From the NCBI GenBank assembly GCA_026770585.1, contig MU646537.1, positions 378,115 to 388,520 on the forward strand: a stretch of 10,406 nucleotides of DNA. The letters run 5' to 3'. Shown piece by piece: positions 7,718 to 10,406 of the stretch; positions within the stretch are counted from its first letter, which is position 1; every line of letters starts with the position of its first letter. The translations under genes and the position numbers were made by a program. This DNA is from Baffinella frigidus. Its lineage: Eukaryota; Cryptophyceae; Cryptomonadales; Baffinellaceae. The notes under the pieces were generated by a model. The model was not told the DNA's origin and ran no database searches. It saw only the letters and a program-made list of their open reading frames with translations.

Positions 7718-8098
7718 GTAACCCCTTACTCCTAATCCTGAACTCCTAAACCCTAAACCCTGACCCCTAACTCCTCATCCCTAAACCCTCAACCCTCAAC
7801 CTTAAGCCCTAATCCCTAAACCCTAATCCCTAATTCCTAAACCCTAAACCCTAGACCCTAATCCCTAAACCCTAAACCCTCAACCTTAAACCCTAAACCC
7901 TAATTCCTAAACCCTAAACCCTAAACCCTAAACCCTAAACCCTAATCCCTAAACCCTAAACCCTAAACCCTGAACCCTAAACCCTAAACCCTAAACCCGA
8001 AACCCTAAACCCGAAACCCGAAACCCGAAACACTCAACACTAAACCCTAAACACTAAATACTAAACCCTAAACCCCAAACCCCAAACCAAAAAAACAG
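7718..8098 (+). repeat. Telomere-like (CCCTAAA) tract filling a probable intron
   Basis: From GTAACCCCTTACTCC to CCAAAAAAACAG, 381 bp, nearly all of it degenerate CCCTAAA/CCCTAAT/CCCGAAA units, C-rich on the sense strand. It begins with a GT donor and ends with an AG acceptor directly against coding-like sequence on both sides, in the same phase. So it looks like an intron made of telomere-like repeat rather than a chromosome end. Confidence 0.75.
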
Positions 8099-8158
8099 AT
8101 TTACAACTGCTACCACCTCAAGGACTACTGCAAACTCGCCGGCTTCAAATTCGACCCG
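8099..8158 (+). CDS. Candidate 20-codon exon, unknown protein
   Basis: Directly after the AAACAG acceptor the frame reads IYNCYHLKDYCKLAGFKFDP and ends at CCG|GTGAGA (8158/8159). It is 60 nt, phase 0 at both ends. Just downstream 8192-8229 reads EILEILDASTKS between an AG and GTGTAA, another possible exon, but its phase does not fit this donor. No family recognised. Nothing else coding-like is seen in 8230-8364. Confidence 0.55.
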
Positions 8159-8364
8159 GTGAGATGACTTAGCTCCCAGCTCATTCTTAAGTGGAGATCC
8201 TTGAGATCCTCGACGCCTCTACGAAGAGCGTGTAATTAGAACCTTAACGCACGGTTATTTTTGAAGAAGATGGAGATTTATTGATTGCGCTAGGACCGGG
8301 ACCCCTTCATCCGCGTTTCTGGTTGAGTTCTCGTACCGGTTTCGCTAAATTTGCTTCCGCCGCC

Positions 8365-8538
8365 ACCAGTCCAATAAATTTATGCGTTATACTTACACGT
8401 TATCTGTTTAACGTGTATAAGTTATGCATAACGCTGTTTGCAGCATGAGAAGACGCGGTGGATGCCGAGAGTGATGCATAACTTACACACGTTAAACAGA
8501 CAACGTGTATGCATGACGCATAACTTGATTGGACTGGT
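8365..8538. mobile_element. Inverted-repeat element with 64-bp arms
   Basis: Arms 8365-8428 and 8475-8538 match at 57 of 64 positions (ACCAGTCCAAT..., CTGTTTAACGTGT, AAGTTATGCA). The 46-bp centre holds TAACGCTGTTTGCAGCATGA and GAAGACGCGGTGGATGCCGA, a copy of the acceptor and start of the exon at 9078. A second short copy (GTGTGCAGCAAGA) follows the right arm at 8545. Confidence 0.88.
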
Positions 8539-8812
8539 AACGCTGTGTGCAGCAAGAAAGAGAATTCTTTATTGGCAACCAACTGGTCCAGATCTTCACC
8601 CCCGAGATGATTCTAGCGGACCGGCCTCGCGCCATGGGAGTTTGACTTCCCTTTTCCCGGTAGCCTTATATCTACCTTCCTATCACAGCAAGAGAAGACA
8701 TGGGTCCCAGGCGCTACTCAAATCTCGGAGTTCCCCACTACATCGGAGCTCCTCCGCGATCCGAAAGCAAAAATGCTTTCTCTGCAGATCCCTTCTACGG
8801 AACGGCGTGTCG

Positions 8813-8858
8813 TTGGGCTATGTTGGGCGAAATTAAAACCTAAAGGACCTAAAGGACC
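8813..8858 (+). repeat. Dispersed motif ending AAAACCTAAAGGACCTAAAGGAC
   Basis: A segment with CTATGTTGGG, ATTAAAACC and a doubled CTAAAGGAC recurs at about 9971-10004 and, degraded, at about 6972-7016. It is a short dispersed repeat of unknown kind, always on the plus strand here. 8586-8812 shows no recognisable feature. Confidence 0.65.
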
Positions 8859-8921
8859 CGACCCTTACTTGTCCCCCACCTGCGTGCCTCTCACTGGGGG
8901 TCGCCTGCCTGGATCTCGCTG

Positions 8922-9068
8922 CCACCAGCCATCAAAGTCGAAGCAAATCATCTTTTTCAACCCCCGTGATTTGTACTGAAAGCCGTCGGATTCCAACGAC
9001 CTCTGGTACAAATCAAGGGACTCGAAACGTCGATTTGCTCCCACTCTGAGCACTCTGAGGGCTGGTGG
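8922..9068. mobile_element. Inverted-repeat element with CCACCAGCC ends, copy 2 (divergent)
   Basis: GCCACCAGCC at the left (8921-8930) is inverted as GGCTGGTGGC at the right (9059-9068). Inner paired blocks AGCAAATC/GATTTGCT and GATTTGTAC/GTACAAATC keep the order. The left end matches that of the element at 4951, so they form a family. The right end lies just before the acceptor of the exon at 9078. Confidence 0.7.
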
Positions 9069-9077
9069 CGTGTGCAG

Positions 9078-9158
9078 CAAGAGAAGACGTGGTGGATGCC
9101 GACGGCCCTGGCGAAGGACCTCTTCCAGGATCGCCTGCAAGACCTCGATAACATCCAG
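9078..9158 (+). CDS. Candidate 27-codon exon with tandem copies, unknown protein
   Basis: The acceptor is GGCGTGTGCAG (AG at 9076-9077). The frame reads QEKTWWMPTALAKDL then FQDRLQDLDNIQ and ends CAG|GTGCCA (9158/9159): 81 nt, phase 0 at both ends. Codons are mostly G/C-ending. Partial copies at 9226-9276 and 9509-9559 keep the donor, and their differences are mostly synonymous, which supports coding. Starts of the same exon also occur at 8444 and 8553. The family is not recognised; the C-terminal part looks helical and charged. Confidence 0.55.
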
Positions 9159-9225
9159 GTGCCAAGTTGACGACTTGATCATGCGACGCCGAAAGTCATC
9201 AAGAGAGAGTTGACGAGAAATATCT

Positions 9226-9276
9226 CTGGCGAAGGACCTCTTCCAGGATCGCCTGCAAGACCTAGATAACATCCAG
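9226..9276 (+). CDS. Second tandem copy of the 9078 exon, 3' part
   Basis: 17 codons, LAKDLFQDRLQDLDNIQ, are identical in protein to copy 1; the one base change (CTC to CTA) is synonymous. The same GTGCCA donor follows. The upstream sequence (TTGACGAGAAATATCT) differs from copy 1, so its acceptor would be different. The spacing to copy 1 is 118 bp. Confidence 0.5.
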
Positions 9277-9293
9277 GTGCCAATATTTCAGTG

Positions 9294-9442
9294 TGCGAGG
9301 CGACTCAATTTAAACCGCCTTTTATGCCATCTTAAGGGTGGTGACTTTCTTATTCTGCTATATTAGCTTCGACATAGCTTTGACATATAAGAAAATCCAT
9401 CCAAAGATAGCAAAAACACGATTTAAATTGAGTCGCCCCGCA
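9294..9442. mobile_element. Inverted-repeat insertion within the tandem exon array
   Basis: TGCGAGGCGACTCAATTTAAA (9294-9314) is inverted at 9422-9442 with one mismatch. The surrounding 118-bp tandem unit is interrupted between about 9286 and 9447 and then resumes, so roughly 165 bp were inserted after the duplication. No clean target duplication remains. Confidence 0.82.
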
Positions 9443-9508
9443 AATGAATTTGACAACTTTATCATGCGACGCCGAAAGTCATCAAGAGAGAGTTGACAAG
9501 AAATATCT

Positions 9509-9559
9509 CTGGCCAAGGATCTCTTCAAGGAGCGCCTCCAAGACCTCGATAACATCCAA
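9509..9559 (+). CDS. Third tandem copy of the 9078 exon, 3' part
   Basis: 17 codons, LAKDLFKERLQDLDNIQ, are followed by GTGCCA. Against copy 1 there are four synonymous third-base changes and two conservative replacements (Q to K, D to E). It shares the upstream TTGACAAGAAATATCT with copy 2. After it, GTACAAGGTTTTT is doubled at about 9580-9605. Confidence 0.5.
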
Positions 9560-9681
9560 GTGCCAAGTTGACAACTTTACAAGGTTTTTTCGTACAAGGT
9601 TTTTAAAATTGTACAACGATCCCGCGTTTACAATCGACTTGTAGCGAGTTTGAATGGGGGCCTACCAGGGAATGTTTCACT

Positions 9682-9853
9682 GCACCCAGAATCTGGGTGC
9701 CATGTGACCACATTTGTAACAGAACAGGGCTCCGAGCTCCCACTCGAGGCTGACCGTGGCCTTTTTAAAAAGCTTACAAGTGCATGGGTAAAATATTTGA
9801 GAGGATGTGTTGGGAATTGGTCACGTTACTCACGCTTAAAGCGTGAGTAACGT
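9682..9853. repeat. Two odd-length palindromes with single-base centres
   Basis: GCACCCAGA-A-TCTGGGTGC (9682-9700) and ACGTTACTCACGCTT-A-inverse (9823-9853) are both perfect. 9600-10001 shows no convincing coding; a 66-codon plus-strand frame at 9650 has no supporting sign. Confidence 0.92.
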
Positions 9854-10001
9854 AAGCAAACCCGTACAAATCCAGGACGCGAGCGTAAAACGTTTTCAAT
9901 CAGCCGATAACTGATGTGACCCGAAAGGAAGCATGGCTTTTCAGCCGATGATTTCCGGTGTCCGCCTATAGTGGGAGTTAAAACAACCTAAAGGACCTAA
10001 A

Positions 10002-10025
10002 GGACAGGCCGGGCGCGGCCTGTCC
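10002..10025. repeat. Perfect 9-6-9 hairpin
   Basis: GGACAGGCC (10002-10010), GGGCGC, GGCCTGTCC (10017-10025). It follows the CTAAAGGAC motif directly. Confidence 0.9.
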
Positions 10026-10152
10026 CACAAATGCAACCGTGTCAGCGAAACCCGCGGTGGGTGCTCAGTGCGAAGGGATCCCGACCTCCTTGGGAAGTGC
10101 TGTTGCAGGCCGGGCGCGATTTGCTTCGCCTCCTCCTGGTCGCCGCTGTCAG

Positions 10153-10287
10153 GAGAGCCCTGGCGCTGACCCTCTGTCGGAGATCGCGCTTACGCAATCC
10201 CCGGCCGTGTGAGCTGCCCTGCACCGACTCGTGCAGGTCGATGCCTTGGTGGAGTTTCTCGTGTCGAAGTACGGCGAAGCGGCCGAC
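10153..10287 (+). CDS. Candidate 45-codon exon with an in-frame TGA, unknown protein
   Basis: A pyrimidine-rich run, CGCCTCCTCCTGGTCGCCGC, leads to the TGTCAG acceptor (AG at 10151-10152). The exon reads ESPGADPLSEIALTQSPAV, a TGA at 10210-10212, then AALHRLVQVDALVEF and LVSKYGEAAD, ending GAC|GTGAGC (10287/10288). Its 135 nt keep phase 0 at both ends. The stretch after the TGA looks like a regular amphipathic helix. The TGA could be a CGA-to-TGA mutation (decayed gene), a sequencing error, or a sign that the exon starts later. The frames at 10031-10291 (+) and 10320-10042 (-) overlap and are less convincing. Confidence 0.5.
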
Positions 10288-10293
10288 GTGAGC

Positions 10294-10315
10294 CCCAAAC
10301 CCTGAACCCTGAACC

Positions 10316-10403
<88 letters not shown>

Positions 10404-10406
10404 ACC
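10294..10406 (+). repeat. (CCCTCAA)n telomere-like tract, running off the window
   Basis: After GTGAGC the sequence becomes CCCAAACCCTGAACCCTGAA and then at least 13 near-perfect CCCTCAA units to the window end. It is C-rich on the sense strand like the tract at 7718-8098, but a different and far more uniform variant. Confidence 0.93.

Noticed and set aside
311-8098. Head-to-head telomere fusion (G-rich tract at left, C-rich tract at right)
   Set aside because: The tracts lie about 7 kb apart with two genes between them and sit between splice signals; orientation follows the sense strand of each gene.
8865-9555. Minus-strand frames beginning MLSRSCRRSWKRSFAR
   Set aside because: The similar starts are the antisense of the tandem exon copies; the plus strand has splice signals and synonymous substitution, the minus strand does not.

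Overview
This window looks like nuclear DNA of a eukaryote, most likely an alga or alga-related protist. It has spliced genes with GT...AG introns, short exons with mostly G/C third bases, many small non-autonomous inverted-repeat elements, and long tracts of degenerate Arabidopsis-type telomeric repeat (TTTAGGG/CCCTAAA). One exon start looks like a signal peptide with an A-F cleavage context, as in plastid-targeted proteins of algae with red secondary plastids. A chromerid or dinoflagellate would fit, but this is inference. No bacterial, viral, rRNA, tRNA or CRISPR feature was found. Nearly all long uninterrupted reading frames are accidental; the real coding sequence is in short exons.

Left and centre (about 139-6171, minus strand). 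By translating short pieces and checking splice phase I find a gene for KTI12, the P-loop ATPase that works with Elongator in tRNA wobble-uridine modification. Six exons run right to left: 6171-6135 (start, Walker A), 6047-about 5926, 3320-3226 (the Walker B-like segment), 2357-2282, 1339-1224 and 304-250 (or 304-139). Phases agree at every junction except the 3' end of exon 2, which has no GT donor. The C-terminal domain is either off the left edge or replaced by a short tail.

The introns hold most of the DNA. Intron 2 carries three copies of a MITE family with 5-bp target duplications, a 28-bp minisatellite and several larger inverted repeats. Introns 3, 4 and 5 carry decayed partial copies of the neighbouring exons, including a 106-bp tandem unit built from the end of exon 3. 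Intron 5 carries a 400-bp telomere-like tract.

Centre (6172-6554). A short spacer, GC-rich then AT-rich, separates KTI12 from a candidate gene on the plus strand, so the two are arranged head to head.

Right (6555-10406, plus strand). I see a signal-peptide-like start (6555) and a series of short exons in phase 0: a coding-like stretch ending at 7248, then 7634-7717, 8099-8158, 9078-9158 and 10153-10287. I do not recognise the protein, and the pieces may belong to more than one gene. The intron 7718-8098 is almost wholly CCCTAAA-like repeat, and the sequence after 10287 turns into (CCCTCAA)n directly behind a GTGAGC donor. As in KTI12, an exon has tandem partial copies beside it (9226-9276, 9509-9559), one interrupted by an inverted-repeat insertion.

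The main pattern is therefore two split genes whose introns are filled with telomere-like repeats, palindromic elements and local partial copies of their own exons.
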